DNA of 64,000 nt from Isoetes taiwanensis (Eukaryota; Streptophyta; Lycopodiopsida; Isoetales; Isoetaceae): NCBI GenBank assembly GCA_021234155.1, contig JAJEKV010000103.1, positions 2,730,001-2,794,000 of the forward strand, read 5' to 3'. Below the pieces are notes generated by a model. The model was given only the letters and a program-made list of their open reading frames with translations, was not told the origin of the DNA and did no database searches. Shown piece by piece: positions 1 to 13,495 of the stretch (position 1 is its first letter; each line of letters opens with the position of its first letter). Position numbers and translations under genes: made by a program.

Positions 1-965
1 TTTCAGGGGTAGGCGTGGGTTCCTGTGATGGCCTGGTGGCAGATGAAGTGCACGCTCTTCTGAATCATAGTGCTTCCAATCATAGCGCATTATTCTTCCG
101 GTGAGCTCGTGTGGAGAAAGAGGATTGACTCGTGATTCCGCCCGTGATGGTTCGAAGTCCGTGATTCACCCGTGATGATTCCGCCCATGATGATTCCGCT
201 CTGTGGTTGGTTAGGGGCCCATGGTCAATTCAAAATGCAGGTGTGTCAATTGCAAAACGATTGAGCCGAGTAGCACAAACCAGAGCAGCGTGGAGGTTTT
301 TCGGCCAAAAATTTAATGGGCTTCTTGAAATTAGAGGGTTGTGGTGAGGCGTGGAGGTGTCGGGCTTGTGTTCTGGGTGGCCCGTGTGGAGAAGACTTGC
401 AAAGATCATGGCATTTTCGTGGATAATGTTTTCATTCAAACTCAGAGTACTAAGCTAGATTGAGATATAGGGCACATGCCGCTAAAGTGTGGTGATGATG
501 ATTTGAAAGTGTGATGTTCACATGCCAACAACGCTTCGGGAGAGAAAAGGAGCTATGGTTTAAGCCGCCTATGGTTTATATTCTAAGCCCCTCATTCCTT
601 TGGTTTATATTTTGGCATGGGTGTTTTTATCCGACCATAGGATTTGTCGCGCGCTTTTTTTCGGCAAAATGTTCATATCCGTGGATCCGAACAATACCAC
701 CTAATATACCGAGAATCAACTCCACAAATAACGCCACCAAAAAACCCATAAGGAATGAATAAATATGAATTTGGGGCAAAACTTGCAATATTTCATTTTG
801 TATTTACTTAGAGGGTTTTTTTTTTGCATGGTTGGGACTATGATTCTTGGCATGTATTGTATGTAAAATGTAATGCTTTGCCATGTTTGAGCAAAGGCAA
901 TTGCAATTGAAGGTTATCTCTTCTTTTTGGGCTTCAATTTTGTGTGTATTTTGTGCATGGTATGG
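1..965. other. Intergenic, no gene seen
   Basis: No coding region can be supported here. Between about 120 and 205 there are imperfect repeats of a unit like gtgattccgcccgtgatg. The remainder is AT-rich sequence with a T run near 815. The open frames are short and lack codon structure or recognisable motifs. Confidence 0.5.
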
Positions 966-3180
966 AAAAGAAAAGAATAGAATAGAATAGAATTTTTATC
1001 GCCTATGAAGACCAATTGGCCTATGGGACCCAACAAGAGGCTTAACAAAGTTTATTTCACGCGGGGTTAAAAACCCCTTCCGCCCTAAAGGGTTGTTTGG
1101 GGAAAACCGCGGACAAGAATAGGCTTGCCAAACCGCATGCATACAAAAATAAATATAGATGAGATATGTACATGCATCGGGAGTGCCCGAGGGCCAAGCC
1201 GATCCCTGATCCATGATCTCTTGAATGTATGAGCCCAACCACCGCATCAACTCGTGCTCAAGATCTCATGTAAGGGCTGATCAGATGAACCAGCTCAAAG
1301 ATAGCGGTCCGAATGTCATCATATGCTGGTCAACTCAAGGGTGTGGCATTCGCCTTCCACAAACTCTAACCCGGCAAATTGACAAAGCCTCCCGACGCTG
1401 CTCCCCAACCCATCTCCCCGCTCTCAATCCGGAGATGGTGTGCACTCGGCGGATAGAGGCAATGGATCTCGCGCTTTTCATGGGTAGATGAGTGCGAGGT
1501 AGCATTGCAGGGCCCCGCTTCCAACCTGGGATTTATATAGCGCTGATAATGTGCCGCCTTGACCCGTTCGGGTCGTGTTGGCATTCCATAGCTTATCGAG
1601 GAAGCATGTGTCAAGGTAATCGTCTAAGACCGCAGCAGGCCCCGGCCTCCGTTTACTTGGACGCACCTGCCCCTCGCGACATTCCATCCGGGCGAGCCAT
1701 CGAAGCTCTCTTTTCCCCAAAGAGGCTTTTTAGGGCGCTGAGGCCCCATTGCCATAGTGTAAGCAAGGTGGGGAGACGCTTAATATCGCCCATGCCACCA
1801 CCTTCCGAAGTAGACGTATGTGTCCGCTGGCCAGGGGCTCCTCTTTGAAGAGGCAAGAAACCCGCTTCCCCGCAACAAGATCCGGTATGGGACTATGGAC
1901 TTCACCCCCGTGGCTCGTGCAAGAAAACTTTCTGCACTCGCTCCAAGTCGCTCCAAGTGGCGAGGGAAATCATGGGCCCCAGACCCGACCCTCGCATAAA
2001 AGCACAGTTCTACTAGCACCTTGAATAGGTGCAATTGGTGGGCCCAATCATACCGGCCTCCGCCTTTGTAGCTATTGTTCTCCATTGCATAGAGTGTTTT
2101 CCAACTGGCACGCGCCGCACCGGATGGAATTGTCCCGCCCATGGGCGACGGGAACTCCACCCCCAAATATTTGTATGCGACACCACTTCAATAATTTGGC
2201 CACGATATAAGTGAGGATTGAGGCGATGGTCGGGCGCGGCGACGATATCGAACCACCTTGGTTTTGGCTGTTGACGCGACACGTCGGGCCACCGGCAAAA
2301 CGCGGTCCAGTGGCATCGAGATGGCGTTGCATGTCCGCCCAAGTGTGTCACGAGTAAGTCCGCCGCGATAGATTAGTCGGCCGATGATCCGTGTGTAGGA
2401 TGTGGGCCCAATGCCTCCATTATCGACAAGCCGGCTCTTCGGGCTGATCAATATCTGGTGCCAAATAGTGTGGGAGAGAGGGCACCTTGACGGACCCGAT
2501 ATCGCTCTCGATCGGTCGGCCCTACCGGTTGCGGCCGACCAACATGCATGTCTCATATAACATGTATACCACGCTCCGCGATTCGGCGTGGACGCGTTCA
2601 TTGCATCTTGCCCATATCTTTTCCCCGAAAAGGCACCGCGGTCAAAAGCCTTGGGCTAAGCTCCAATGGCAAAGAATACGTATCCCCGCCACTCGCCTCG
2701 CTGCCCCTCAACCAGCCCCCTCAAATAAGTGAAGATATGATCTATGGTGGAGTGTCTCGCCTCAATCCTCGCATGAGTGAGTGCCCGCCACTTCACTACG
2801 CCCATCCCGCCAATTGCGGCCGAGGATACCGGGCGCAGGAGCTTTTTGCAAACACCGAAATGATCATGATGGTCCCAGTAATTGGCCTGCAATGCGGGTC
2901 TCCCCCGCCTTGTAGATTGGGACAACCCCGCTAGTGGTCCATTATGGGGAAACCTTCCCCGTAATGCCTTGTTGAATACGTCTGTCGATCACCGGGTGCT
3001 ATGGGTGGCCCCGCCCACTTTGAACAACCTCGCATGCATGCCATCAAAGGGTAGAAGACGACATGGGAAGGCCGCTTTCGCCGACATGTTTCGGCGGCAT
3101 GCCGACACTGCGCCGAGACGCTGTGTTGCAAAATTGAGCCAGGCCCATTCTTTGGAGAAGGCTAGGGATTGAATGTAACC
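966..3180 (-). mobile_element. Degenerate 5'-truncated LINE (copy B)
   Basis: Remnant of a non-LTR retrotransposon read on the minus strand. Near 2660-2800 a minus frame has the motif HSTIDHIFT, a reverse-transcriptase signature also present in the LINE copy at 24.2 kb. Near 1790-1900 a frame reading GVKSIVPYRILL matches the C-terminal LINE domain of the copy at 21.7 kb (GIKDTVPYQILL). The 3' end, at about 966-1000, is a (TTCTA)n tail preceded by a CGATAAAAA motif, seen reversed on the plus strand. The region is GC-richer than its surroundings and broken by many stops and shifts. It is dead; its 5' end near 3180 is approximate. Confidence 0.7.
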
Positions 3181-4260
3181 CAAACCATGTTCTTGGAGGA
3201 TTTAGGAGGGTGTTCCAGATTGTGTTAGAGGAAAATTTGGGCATTTGTGGGTTCAAATCCCACTATAGGTTTCAATTCTTTTTGTTCCTCACCGCCCATT
3301 TGTTCCTTATAGACATGAGAGATTCAAAGAGATGAGCTTTTTAGATTCTTGTCGAGGGATTGTACGCTTTGGATTAAGGGCATAGCCATAGATCAATGCA
3401 AGGGTCCGTGGCTCGGTTTGAGGTTCTGGCTGCTTTGAACAGTGGGAGCCACTATGGCATAAGGCCTCGCCAACCGGTTTGATGAAGCTATGGCGCGATG
3501 CCGTTTAATGTCGGTCAATTTTGTGGGTAGTGTGTGAACTGACCTATCTCAAGCTGGGTCCAGTTGCTAGGAACAGGTTCTTTCTGGCCCAGCACTAGCA
3601 GGAGAGCAGCAGAGGATTCCCTTAATTTTCCCTTGATGTACATAATGTGATAATATTTTCAACCATATGTTCGATCCACACCATTGGATCTTGTTTTTTA
3701 ATTTTGGGTCAAAATGTTAATGGCCATTGATCTTTCACAACAAGAATATCCCCGGATCAATGGCTCTGAAAGAAACCAGGAAAACCCATAAAACCACAAT
3801 ATTGGGTCAAAATGTTAATGGCTATTTATCTTTCACAATACCGTGAATATCCCGCAGATCACTGGCTCTGAAAGAAACCAGGAAAAACCCATAAAAACCA
3901 CAATATCAAAGATATGCAGCCATTCGTTTAGGAAGATCCACGGTGTTCTGTAACGTGGCTTCCCAAATCCAACTATCCAATCACATTTTGAATCCTCATC
4001 TGTACAACAATTCGCAAGAGGAATGCCCATCGCAGTTTAGAAGGTAAGCTTTTGTTTCAAGCTAGAGGCTTATGAAAACGGATTTGAATGAGTGTCGAAA
4101 TTTTATGTTAGATGAACCAAAGAATGGATTAAACCTAAACGCTCACCTTACAATGCAAATTTAATTGTGGTATGGACAACCACACTTGGCTGTCATTCTG
4201 GATGAAGAAGAAGCTGAATCTTTAACTATGCTTATGATGCAGTTTCTTAGTAGCTGGCGA
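3181..4260. other. Intergenic with a local tandem duplication
   Basis: No gene is supported. A tRNA-like B-box sequence (GGTTCAAATCC, 3250-3260) sits just right of the LINE remnant, without a convincing cloverleaf. The main structure is the duplication at 3704-3905, annotated separately. Confidence 0.4.
3704..3905. repeat. Tandem duplication, about 100 bp x 2
   Basis: Two adjacent units starting ttgggtcaaaatgttaatgg and ending near accacaatat, at about 3704-3801 and 3802-3905. They differ by a few substitutions and small indels, so the duplication is not very recent. No coding content. Confidence 0.85.
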
Positions 4261-4792
4261 TGGCTGACAAGCTATGGCATTTAGATCTCCCAGCACCGTC
4301 ACAGCTCCTGAATAGAACTGCCACAAGTTTGGGCCTTTGCATCTGGCCAGTGAAGCACGAAAGTAAAGTTAAACAACTAAGAAAGAAAATAGCTTAATCA
4401 AGGTGCTCAAGTGAAGTAAGTTTAAATTGACTTTGCATAAAATCTGCCTTTTAGTTTAATACTCTTAGGCCTATGCTGCATTTAGTTCATTTGACAACTG
4501 CAAAAGTCGGTAGCATAGGAAGTTTTAAAATAATCTGCTAAATTGCTGTCTTACCTGCACTGAGCATAGAAACATGCATGTCATTGAGATTATCCTGGTG
4601 TCATATAGATAAAGGTGAAAGAATGTTGTTATGATTACCTAGAAACTCTTATTCTTTCTTCATCTTTGGGATCTTGATATAAATTACTTCTGGTTGCTCA
4701 TCAGTACACTACAAAACATTGACCGTTGGTGTTAAATCAACAGAGCATTAGAACTCAATCATCAGATCAAGATACCTTGGTTGCACTAAAGG

Positions 4793-5919
4793 AGGTCTAT
4801 GTTGCTGGAGCGACTGGGAATACTGGTCAGCGGATTGTGGCTAAGTTGCTATCCAAAGGAATTAAGGTTCGCAGGGGTCAAGGTGCGGGATATCGCCAAT
4901 GCCAAAAGCATTTTACCTTCAGATGGAGATATTGAGTTTGTAAGGTCTAAACAATTTTTTTACGCTTGTTTTTGTTCTCTCCAATTCATGAATGGATTTG
5001 ACATTTTAAGATGACTCCCTTTTGCTGTTAGGTACTAGCAGATGTAACTGAAGGACCAGAAAAATTGTCCCAAGCAATAGGAAATGTGGATGCTGTCATC
5101 TGTGCAACTGGATTTAGCCGCTCATTTGATCCACTAGCACCCTGGAAGGTAATATCATCACTATGAACCAGAACTACCAATCTGTTTACTACCTGTCTAC
5201 ATCCTAAGCCTACATATTTATATGGCATTACAGACATGAATGGTTATTAAGTTGTAGTTGTTAGAAATCTGAGGAGGATGTCGACTATGCAGGTTGACAA
5301 CCTAGGAACAGTAAACTTGGTAGATGCATGCAGGAAAAATGCAGTCAACAGGTTTGTTCTCATCAGCTCTATTTTAGTAAATGGGGCTGAGAAAGGTCAG
5401 TTGTTTAATCCAGCATATGTCATTCTCAACCTGTTTGGGCTCACATTGATTGCGAAACTGCAAGCGGAGAATTACATCAAACGTTCAGGTATCAACTACA
5501 CAATTGTTCGGCCTGGCGGATTATCAAATAACCCTCCAAGAAATAATCTTCTACTTTCACCTGAGGTAATTACTTTTTGCAGAAACACTTTGCTTGATGT
5601 TCTATAGAATTTGAAGTCTAGAAATTTCTGTTAACTCATTTGTGCAATAAGAATCATAAGATAGGTACGACCAATTGGCAGTATTCAAAAACAGTTCTGC
5701 CTTCTTTTGTTTCTTTCATTGTAACAAACTCCTCAATGTCGCCATTGCCGATGATGCAGGATACACTTTTTGAGGGTTCTATTTCACGTGATCTTGTGGC
5801 AGAGGTTGGTGTTGAAGCTCTATTTACTCCAGAGGCATCATTCAAAGTGGTGGAAATAATCGAAAAATCCGATGCACCAAAGAGGACTGTACAAGAACTC
5901 TTTATGTCCATAGCATAGG
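4793..5919 (+). CDS. NAD(P)-binding Rossmann protein, At2g34460-like (frameshifted)
   Basis: Four exons encode an atypical short-chain dehydrogenase of the plant family that includes Arabidopsis At2g34460, a plastid-targeted NAD(P)-binding protein. Exon 1 (about 4793-4939) has the dinucleotide-binding motif VAGATGNTGQRI. Exon 2 (5035-5147) has the segment VDAVICATGF. Exon 3 (about 5291-5565) has VDNLGTVNLVDACRK, the segment ILVNGAEKGQ, and YTIVRPGGL. Exon 4 (5759-5919) has FEGSISRDLVAEV and ends in FMSIA plus a TAG stop. Each intron has GT/AG ends. Exon 1 contains a one-base shift near 4870-4880: the frame for GIKVR and the frame for AGVKVRDIANAK differ. The transit-peptide exon is not certain; an ATG frame at about 4261-4364 is a candidate. 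Either a recent pseudogene or an assembly indel. The family assignment is strong, the substrate unknown. Confidence 0.85.
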
Positions 5920-6107
5920 TGTACTTTAAGGAATACAGCACTGGATAACAATAGCAAATATCTGGCTTCATTTATTTAACTCAAGGATGTTACAACTGTA
6001 CAAGAACTCTTTATGTCCATAGCATCGGTGTCCTTTAAGGAATACAGCACTCGACAACAATAGCAAATATCTGGCTTCATTTATTTAACTCAAGGATGCT
6101 ACAACTT
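5888..6107. repeat. 110-bp tandem duplication covering the 3' end of the NAD(P)-binding gene
   Basis: The segment starting tgtacaagaactctttatg, which includes the last codons and the 3' UTR start, occurs at about 5888-5997 and again at 5998-6107 with only a handful of differences. The second copy lies past the stop codon, so it adds no protein. Confidence 0.9.
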
Positions 6108-7217
6108 TATTCCTCAGCGGTTGCCATTCCTTATGCAGCTAATCTATGATTGGTACTCCTTCAAATTTAGCCAATTCTGTTCTGTTTTCGAATGGGATGA
6201 TATTAAAGTGGCTACATGTTGACAGAATATTGCCATGCCAACTATGCTATACTAAAAGCAAGTCTTCTGCATTAACAAGAAATGCTAGTCATACCCATTA
6301 AGCTTGATGGCATTTATGCACAATGCTTGCTAAGACAGTTGTCTATGGAACCCAATGATATCGACCAAAATGGTAGAATTTTATGTAAGAACATTCTATG
6401 TTATCTAAGAATATTCCAATTCCTTTCTTATGTTATATCTTGCCTGGAATCCACCAAAATAGGAGTCCCGTGGTAACCAGATACATCATATCGAATAACC
6501 AAATAACCATGAATTTTGCATAGCGAGTGAGTCGACTTTGCTGAAGACAGTAAAAAGCCAGTTTCGTATTTATATTAAAACGAGCTATTTTACTAACATT
6601 TTTGTGAGATCTAAAAACATATTTTCCAAACCTTTACTATCATGGATCACTGCAACTTAAACAGGACTGTGCTAAACGGCACCTCACTAATTACTGAAAA
6701 ATGATTGTACCTCCATTACACGAGCAAGACAAAATGACAACCTTCAGCATGCCATCCCTCCTTGGGGATTCAATGGATAGCACTTAGCCTACCATCCCTC
6801 CTTGGGGATTCAATGGATAGCACTTAGCCTACTGGAAGCCTTCATATTGATATTAGACAAAGGAGCAGGTGTAGCTTTTTGATGATTAGCACAATGTGTT
6901 ACCATATCTTGTGATGGTGTTGACTTAATACTCATAAAACTCAACCTTTGATTATAAATAATAATATACAGCGTCAAAAAATAAATTTACATGCTTTGGG
7001 GAAATACATCCATAGAGAAGAAAAAGGGAAACAATACATGATTTACATAGTCAAGGACGTTATCTTCGGTGATGCAAAAATTGGATTCGTAAGAATGATT
7101 CATAAATCGAAAGCACCTTTGTCGTCTGGTCCTAAAAGCATAACCTGTACCAAAAAAGAGAATGTTATGCAAAAGTTTGATGAAGGCCTAAAGCTGCATC
7201 AGCAATAAGTTAGAAAC
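6108..7217. other. Intergenic between convergent genes
   Basis: No gene is supported. The span holds the 3' flanks of the NAD(P)-binding gene (left, +) and the SCAB1-like gene (right, -), which converge here. A 40-bp tandem repeat lies at about 6751-6831. Confidence 0.5.
6751..6831. repeat. 40-bp perfect tandem repeat x 2
   Basis: The unit beginning ccatccctccttggggattc and ending agcacttagcct is repeated directly twice with no visible difference, which indicates a recent slippage or duplication event. Confidence 0.9.
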
Positions 7218-10200
7218 TCAACATACATTAGAATCAAAGGCAAATCTTCTTGCAAGCATTATTGCAGTATTGCGCTCCCGCTCAGACTGGAAAGCTAACA
7301 TATAACTTAATCCCTTTTGACAACCCAATACATGCCAAGAGGAGCAGCATCACCTCCACCTCTGCAACCGCATAGCTGCCATGACACAAAAGTTCTTATT
7401 AGTTTTCATGGTTACTTGAGGGACCATTGCTATGGCTCCAATTAAAAGGAATTTGATGGTTCTGGCAGAGTTTATAATGCAATCCACTATTTCTATAAAT
7501 TATAGTATGGAGAAAAAGAAGGTCTGGCTAGATTGATTAGGAAATTATTGAGGGGCAACCAGCTTACTCTGGCAAATTTCATTTAGGTTAAATTTCATAT
7601 AACTTAAAAAGTCAAACATCGTGATAACTTAGCAGACTGACTGTCACCTTGACGTGGCGGAAGTTATTGCTTGCCTAACTGTTGTTATCTATATAGTTAG
7701 CACGTGCAATAAAGTTTTTGGATGATGCAGAACTTCACTGCTACAAGAGTCCATGTGAAAATTTATGCGTATCCAGACAAACTTTGTTTATCTGGAGGCA
7801 ATGCTTACCTGCATGACTGTAGAATATGTTTCTTTGACCTTGTTTATGCGCCCTTTATGCAGCTTTAGGCACATTCTACCCACGTTAAAATTGTAAATGG
7901 ATTGTTTCTCCATCATTTGTCCATTTTGCTGTATGATGACCACCTGTCAAGTGCAGACAATATTGAAAGCAAATTTGAAGGAACTGGACCTTTCCAGTAA
8001 CAGATATTTGAATCTGACTGAGGTCATGCCCCAGAACTCTATGACTGTTCTATGATGCAACAAATTGAACGACTAAATTAACTTACACGGAAATCAGCAC
8101 CACCCTTCTTTGCTAAAGCGTCCACAAAAGATGCCAGGCCAGGTGCTGCAAAATTACATCATAGCAGTTTCATTAGATATTATCCATAACTAATCTTTTT
8201 ATCTGATTGCTCAATCGCTCTAAAATACAATCAGATGTGTCGTTTTTACTTAGCCTGATGGGAGAATATCAAAATATTTATCACTTGTTGTAGCACTAGT
8301 TAGTTTCTCTGTAAATAGAACAAATAACCCAAACTGAGAAAATTAATTTCAAATTGACTTGGTTTTTAATAATTTCCTCTGTTTAAAATCTGTTAATATT
8401 AGATCTAGGATCTTATGTAAATCACATCAAAGTGCAAATCAGAAAAAGTAAGATGAAACAATAGCCTGGACTCTACCTGGACTTATTACTCCATGCTAAG
8501 AGATAGACTGGAGACTTCCGCCTGTTAACCGGATATCCACTCTCAGTATTTTGCCAACGCCGCACGGTTCTGGGGCATATTCTGGTTTTGTTGCACCTAC
8601 AGAAAGAAGACTTACCCCTAAGTGTTGAAATTCAAAATTATAGAATATCCTTTTCCAACATGGTATTTTAAGTAATCAGGTGAACAAATAAATGCTCAAT
8701 GACATCATTCAACTCCCGGTCTTGGATGTTCTTCACGCTGGGCCTCCCTTTTGCACAGGACATATCTAACCATCACTGTGTTAGTTTAGTGGAGAAGAGA
8801 AGAAGAGATGCAGATGACAGCACCGACAAAAAGATACATTATTCAAAGGCATCCAGATACAAAATACATTTTGCAGGGTCAAACTTAGAAACTTTATCCA
8901 TTCTAAAGACCACACATCAACTTCTACAAAGACTACTTTTATACTATGTACATTATGTGCATGATACATTTACACCATTAACTAACATGCTAACACACTT
9001 ATGTAATAAGCCTTCCTGCTTCAATCAGGTGCAAGCCAACATTTTCCTCAGGATATTTAGGTTAGAGCTGCTGATTCGATGAAGGTATAGGAAATGTATA
9101 TATAGTTGTCTACGATAAGTAATATACCTGAAATAATTTCCAATTTGCCTTCATTATTGGTTGCCCGATACCATTGCACTGTACAAGATGAAAGATCAGC
9201 TTTCATTCCGTCCAAAGGAAGTAGCTTAAGGCATGATCCAAGGAACTCTGAACCATGTATTTGATAAGATCCACCACCATCTTTCTCATAAAATCCAGTA
9301 TCTTCCAACTGTAATGACCAAATTATTCAGTCTCATAAGACATTATGATCCAGATAGATGCTACACCTTAAAACTTTTTTACCAAAAGGAACATACACTC
9401 GTGCTTAATGGGATTGACGGGTTAGTAGACATTAAAAGATATTCAAGATTCTGAATCAATGTTCCGTATGAAACCATCATAGAACCCTATAAACTTTTTA
9501 ACATTAAATTCCAGAGTATCGTCCTTCACAAGAAAGAAGATTAAATTTCAGAGTTCGTTATAATAATCCTAACCTTTTTCCTAAGCTCATTTATCTCCCG
9601 TGTTTTCTCTTCTAATTGTTGCCGTAGTCCTTCAATTTGGAATTCCATGTCCATAACCTATATCATTCAACATATGTTAAGTTCAGCTAAATCATTTGAG
9701 AAAGAAATGGAAATTTCTAGTATACAAAGTGGTAGAATGTGCCCTTATACAAAGTCAGTTTACTATCCTATGTGCTTGTAGAAACAAAAATCCATATTGC
9801 TTACTACAAAATGATGGCCAGATGGATACCTTACTGGGCTCATGTAACATTCTTATTCGGCGGGCTTGTTGAATTTCCAATCGAAGGTGTTCAAGCTCCT
9901 GTATAAATGACAGTCATCCACTGGCAATGAGAATTGATGGTTGTCCAACCCATCTCAGTTAATGAGTTATAAGATTTTGGTGACAATTAAACATCAAACA
10001 GCATTAGGACCCCTTTAAAAGATACTCAGAATTTCGGAGTTTATAAATTGTATCCCAGTTTTTGCACTGAAGGGCTCCAGCAGACCTCCTCCTCAACGAT
10101 TTTGCATGCTTTCCAATCTGACCTTGCAGCTCGTATGGAAAGGTTTATGTAGCATTTCCTCAAGGATATATTGCAGAGGAATTCTCCATGAAATAGCCTC

Positions 10201-11621
10201 AGGGTTTCCAGGGCAGGAACCCGAACTGCAGAAGATCTATTGGGCTATGAGCAGCAGGAGTTCGTAAAGTTATGACACCAAGCTAAAAGGCTTATAATGC
10301 CAATGTAAGCCTTAAATGTATACATCTTGAGTACGAAAAACGTTGTAGAATTTAATCAAGGAGTAAATCCATGCAACTTAACATAGAACCATGCAAGTCT
10401 TTCTTCTTTGGAAAGTCGAATAGCTAACCTTTCCAATATTTTCCATCAAATATTTTAATAACAGTTATATCTTGTTTTTAAAAAAAGTTAGTTGTGTGAA
10501 TGAGGAACTTTGCATCATACCTGCATTTCTACGCAGCAGGCCGTTCTTGCTCATCAAGTGCAGCCTGTACTCTTTCTGATGCCGCTTATAGCTGCTTCAA
10601 TCTCAAGATGAGCAGCTGTTTTGGCCTCCTCCACTACCCTACCTGCTTCATCTGATGCCTGACTTGTTTAGTACACAAAATGATAAGCTGGAAGATACAC
10701 TGAGTATTTTAACAAATTTCGATTTCATGATGATCACATCACCTCTTGGAAAACACGTTCCAGCCGTTCAATATTGGCTTTCTGCTGCTCTATTTCACTG
10801 TCTCGATGTGCTAGCTGGACTTTCAAAGCATCTACCTGTCCGTAAGTGTTAGTTTAACATCACAAAACACCAATTTGCTTAGTGGAGGGATTCTGATTTA
10901 CCAAATTCAATGCATCATCTACATCGTCTTTATTTCGTCCAGCCACACGGCCACCAAGCACTTGCAATAGATCATATAACTTCGTGACAAGAACTTGTGG
11001 ATGGAGATCTTTCAATTTAGCCTGAATATCATACACCGCTCTGGTCACAATTTCACAAAACGATGCCTCACTTCACTGAAAAAAAGAAGATTATAAAAGC
11101 AATGGACTAGCTTTAGGTTGGTTTCTACTGGGTTCAAGCACAGTAACGTACAAGAGTTCATGAGATGTACTATGGAGAGGGAACTTTGTTTGCATACACA
11201 AACATCTAAGATTAAAAGATCCGATTTTGCAAAGTGCATATTGAAGAAATGGGTTAACGAAGATCAGGGTAAATGTGGGCAGGAATGGAATTAAGCTTTT
11301 ATGACATCAACAACTGTCAGCCAGCTCCATAACATCAGAAAAGCTTAGATAAGCATATCACTTACGAATTCGGATAGCTCTGCTGAGGCGGCCTGAGCAT
11401 CTGCTAGTCCCTTCTCAAATTTGCTAGCAAGGTCCCGTACTGAGAGTCTAGCCCGACGAGCAAGCAGGTCTGCTGTTTCTCTGGCAACCACCCTCCTTGG
11501 CCGAAGGGACCTCCTCAAGCTCATTTTCATCTTCATCTTGCAAGAAGATATCATTGCTCTGAAACCTTTTTGACATGAATTTTACATCAGCTGAGACTTC
11601 CTGTAGCATCCCTGCCTGCAT
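7218..11621 (-). pseudogene. SCAB1: SCAB1-like actin-binding protein gene with several frameshifts
   Basis: SCAB1 proteins bind, bundle and stabilise actin filaments during stomatal closure. The order of conserved blocks on the minus strand matches the family: VSADVKF (about 11.59 kb), VVARETADLL and RLSVRDLASKFEKGL (11.4-11.5 kb), GRVAGRNKDDVDDAL (10.9 kb), a coiled-coil segment VQLAHRDSEIEQ (10.8 kb), QQARRIRMLHEPSK (9.85 kb), VMDMEFQIEGLRQQL (9.6 kb), LGSCLKLLP and VQWYRATNNEG (9.2 kb), YAPEPCGVGKIL (8.55 kb), GLASFVDALAKKGG (8.1 kb), VVIIQQNGQ (7.95 kb), QLCGCRGGGDAAP and ERERNTAIMLARRFAF (7.25-7.37 kb). The stop lies at 7218-7220. At least three places need a one-base shift to keep the family sequence: near 11.49 kb, 10.58 kb and 7.33 kb, and an extra stop follows DEQER near 10.54 kb. 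So either a decayed copy or an assembly with indel errors. The start is uncertain: ATGs at 11621 or 11609. Confidence 0.85.
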
Positions 11622-12252
11622 CCTTCCCGCTGCTTTGATAGAAATGGTTTTCCAACACCATGCAAGAACTGGCTCTCCTTACTGTAAATGGCGTATACCT
11701 TCTTCCGGAGAAGCTCTAAGGTCTGCTTTTCCAACTCCCAGTTTTGTAAATGAGACAAATCTTCTTTCTAACTTCTAAGAATTCATAAATTTGATCTTTT
11801 GAAATGATAAAATAGTCTATGCGGGGAATGCAGAGAACTTCTGCAATTGCAGAAGCTGTCTAGACATCTGAACAAGGAACCGACGCAAATGATGAAGTAC
11901 TTTATTCACAAGAAAATCCGTGCAGTTCGCCAGGAATCAACAGAATATAATTGCTAAACAGCCGTTATTCGAAAGATCAAATTTGCTTCATGCTGCAAGC
12001 AAACCTTCATTCGAAAGATCACAAGCTTTTTGATCCAAGCAGAAATGTAAAAGCCGAGACAAATTTACGAAACCAACAGGGAAAAGTAGCGTAGCAGAAG
12101 ATTGAGTGAGAAACAAAACGGATTATGAACAAAGAAGGACAAGAAAGAGCAGACTGCGTAGAGCTAGATAAATGCAACAGGGAATTTGTCAGAAATGCAT
12201 CTAAGGCAAGGCTGGTATTGGGTAACAAGAGAAGGTTTTACAGACAGAAACG
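11622..12252. other. 5' flank of the SCAB1-like gene
   Basis: Non-coding in appearance. It is expected to hold the 5' UTR, any first exon, and the promoter of the minus-strand SCAB1-like gene. No TATA box or start site could be assigned with confidence. The 1.25-kb repeat begins at its right edge (12253). Confidence 0.4.
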
Positions 12253-13495
12253 ACGAGGAGAAAGCTTGGTTTTTTTTCCTGTTCTAAACGGAAGAGTAAA
12301 GGTCTGCAGCTTATTCTATTGTATATATCTGCGGATCAAAAAGGCTGCGGCCAGGAGATAACGGGGTCCTCTATCTCCAAGAGAATTTACTCCCACGCAT
12401 GGGCCCCTTTTTGCTTGATAATTATGCACCCAACCAAAAGCTTCACATTGGACAACTATTCAAGCTTCCAATTTGGCAACAAAAAGCTACATATTCGAAT
12501 GGAAAACTATTCAAGCTTCCAATTTGGCATCAAAAGCTTCACATTCAAGTGCTGAGGCATCTGCTTAACCACTTCATCCTAGTACCCTTTGTCTCCTTTC
12601 ATGCTTCTCCCCTCTGTCCTGCACTATCTCTGCATCTTCTCAACCACCTCCTGCATATCTCTCTGTTTTCTATGATGTTTCTGTAACTACCATGTACTGT
12701 TTGCTAGCATTCCCCGAATGTCATGCGCGTGTTATTGCTTCAATGTACAACACCAACCTGTGGACACCAACCATTCCAATGGCACACATGGTATCCAAAG
12801 TTTACCAACCCTCGCATCTTCCTTTTCACAGTGCTTTTCATGTGCTTAAAGAACATTTTTATTATTAGTGGCAGGAAGAAGAGGGATGTGAAACTATGTA
12901 GAGCTAGGTGCCCTTTTGGGAAACATGCTAGCTGCTCATGACGTGTTACTTTTGCAAGTTAACATACATTAACATTCTTTTCTTCGAGGAATGCCCAATA
13001 ACCTTATCGGACTCTCTAGTGTAAAGGGAGAGTCTGATAATTAAGTTATCACTCTTAGAAGTGATAACTAGTTATCAGTACTAGGAGATAATTAGTTATC
13101 AGCCCGATAAGGTGGTTATCGGTCTTTGCCTCGGCTGATAAACAAAAATGTGTGGCCTCAGACGTACAACCTCGGTCACGCATTTTTGGTTATCGGCCTC
13201 GGCCAGACCGATAACCTTATCTTGTATTATAGCTAGATACAATGCATGTCGAGTATCTTGGTCTAGAAACAACATTCTTGTGGTGTTGTTACTTGGTATA
13301 TGAAAAGGAGGAGGAGGAGGAGTAGCGGCATTTACATCATCAAGAAGAATCCCATTTCGTTGACTGGTGAATCCCTCATATGAGGGAGGGAGATGCTCTA
13401 GAGTTGGTCTCCAGTAGACTTCGTATTTCATATGTAATCTCCAAAGACACGCATATCTAATCTCATTCACCTTATCCCCTTCATCATTTATAAAG
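12253..13495. repeat. 1.25-kb dispersed repeat, copy 1
   Basis: From acgaggagaaagcttgg to catttataaag this block is repeated at 17085-18367 in the same orientation, with scattered substitutions and small indels. It does not start with TG or end with CA, so it is not evidently an LTR pair, and no matching primer-binding site follows. It holds a fold-back hairpin (13114-13216). The two copies lie about 4.8 kb apart and probably reflect a duplicated segment or a non-autonomous element of unknown class. Confidence 0.85.
13114..13216. repeat. Fold-back hairpin inside the repeat, copy 1
   Basis: The left arm begins GGTTATCGGTCT and the right arm ends AGACCGATAACC, a perfect 12-bp pair. With a few mismatches the pairing extends to about 38 bp per arm through gcctcggc and aaaaatg/catttttg, leaving a loop of about 26 nt. 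Smaller palindromes built on TTATC/GATAA lie just left of it, including TTATCACT paired with AGTGATAA near 13044-13070. MITE-like architecture. Confidence 0.8.

Noticed and set aside
3250-3260. tRNA gene or SINE, from GGTTCAAATCC
   Set aside because: No A box or cloverleaf could be found upstream; a single B-box match is too weak.
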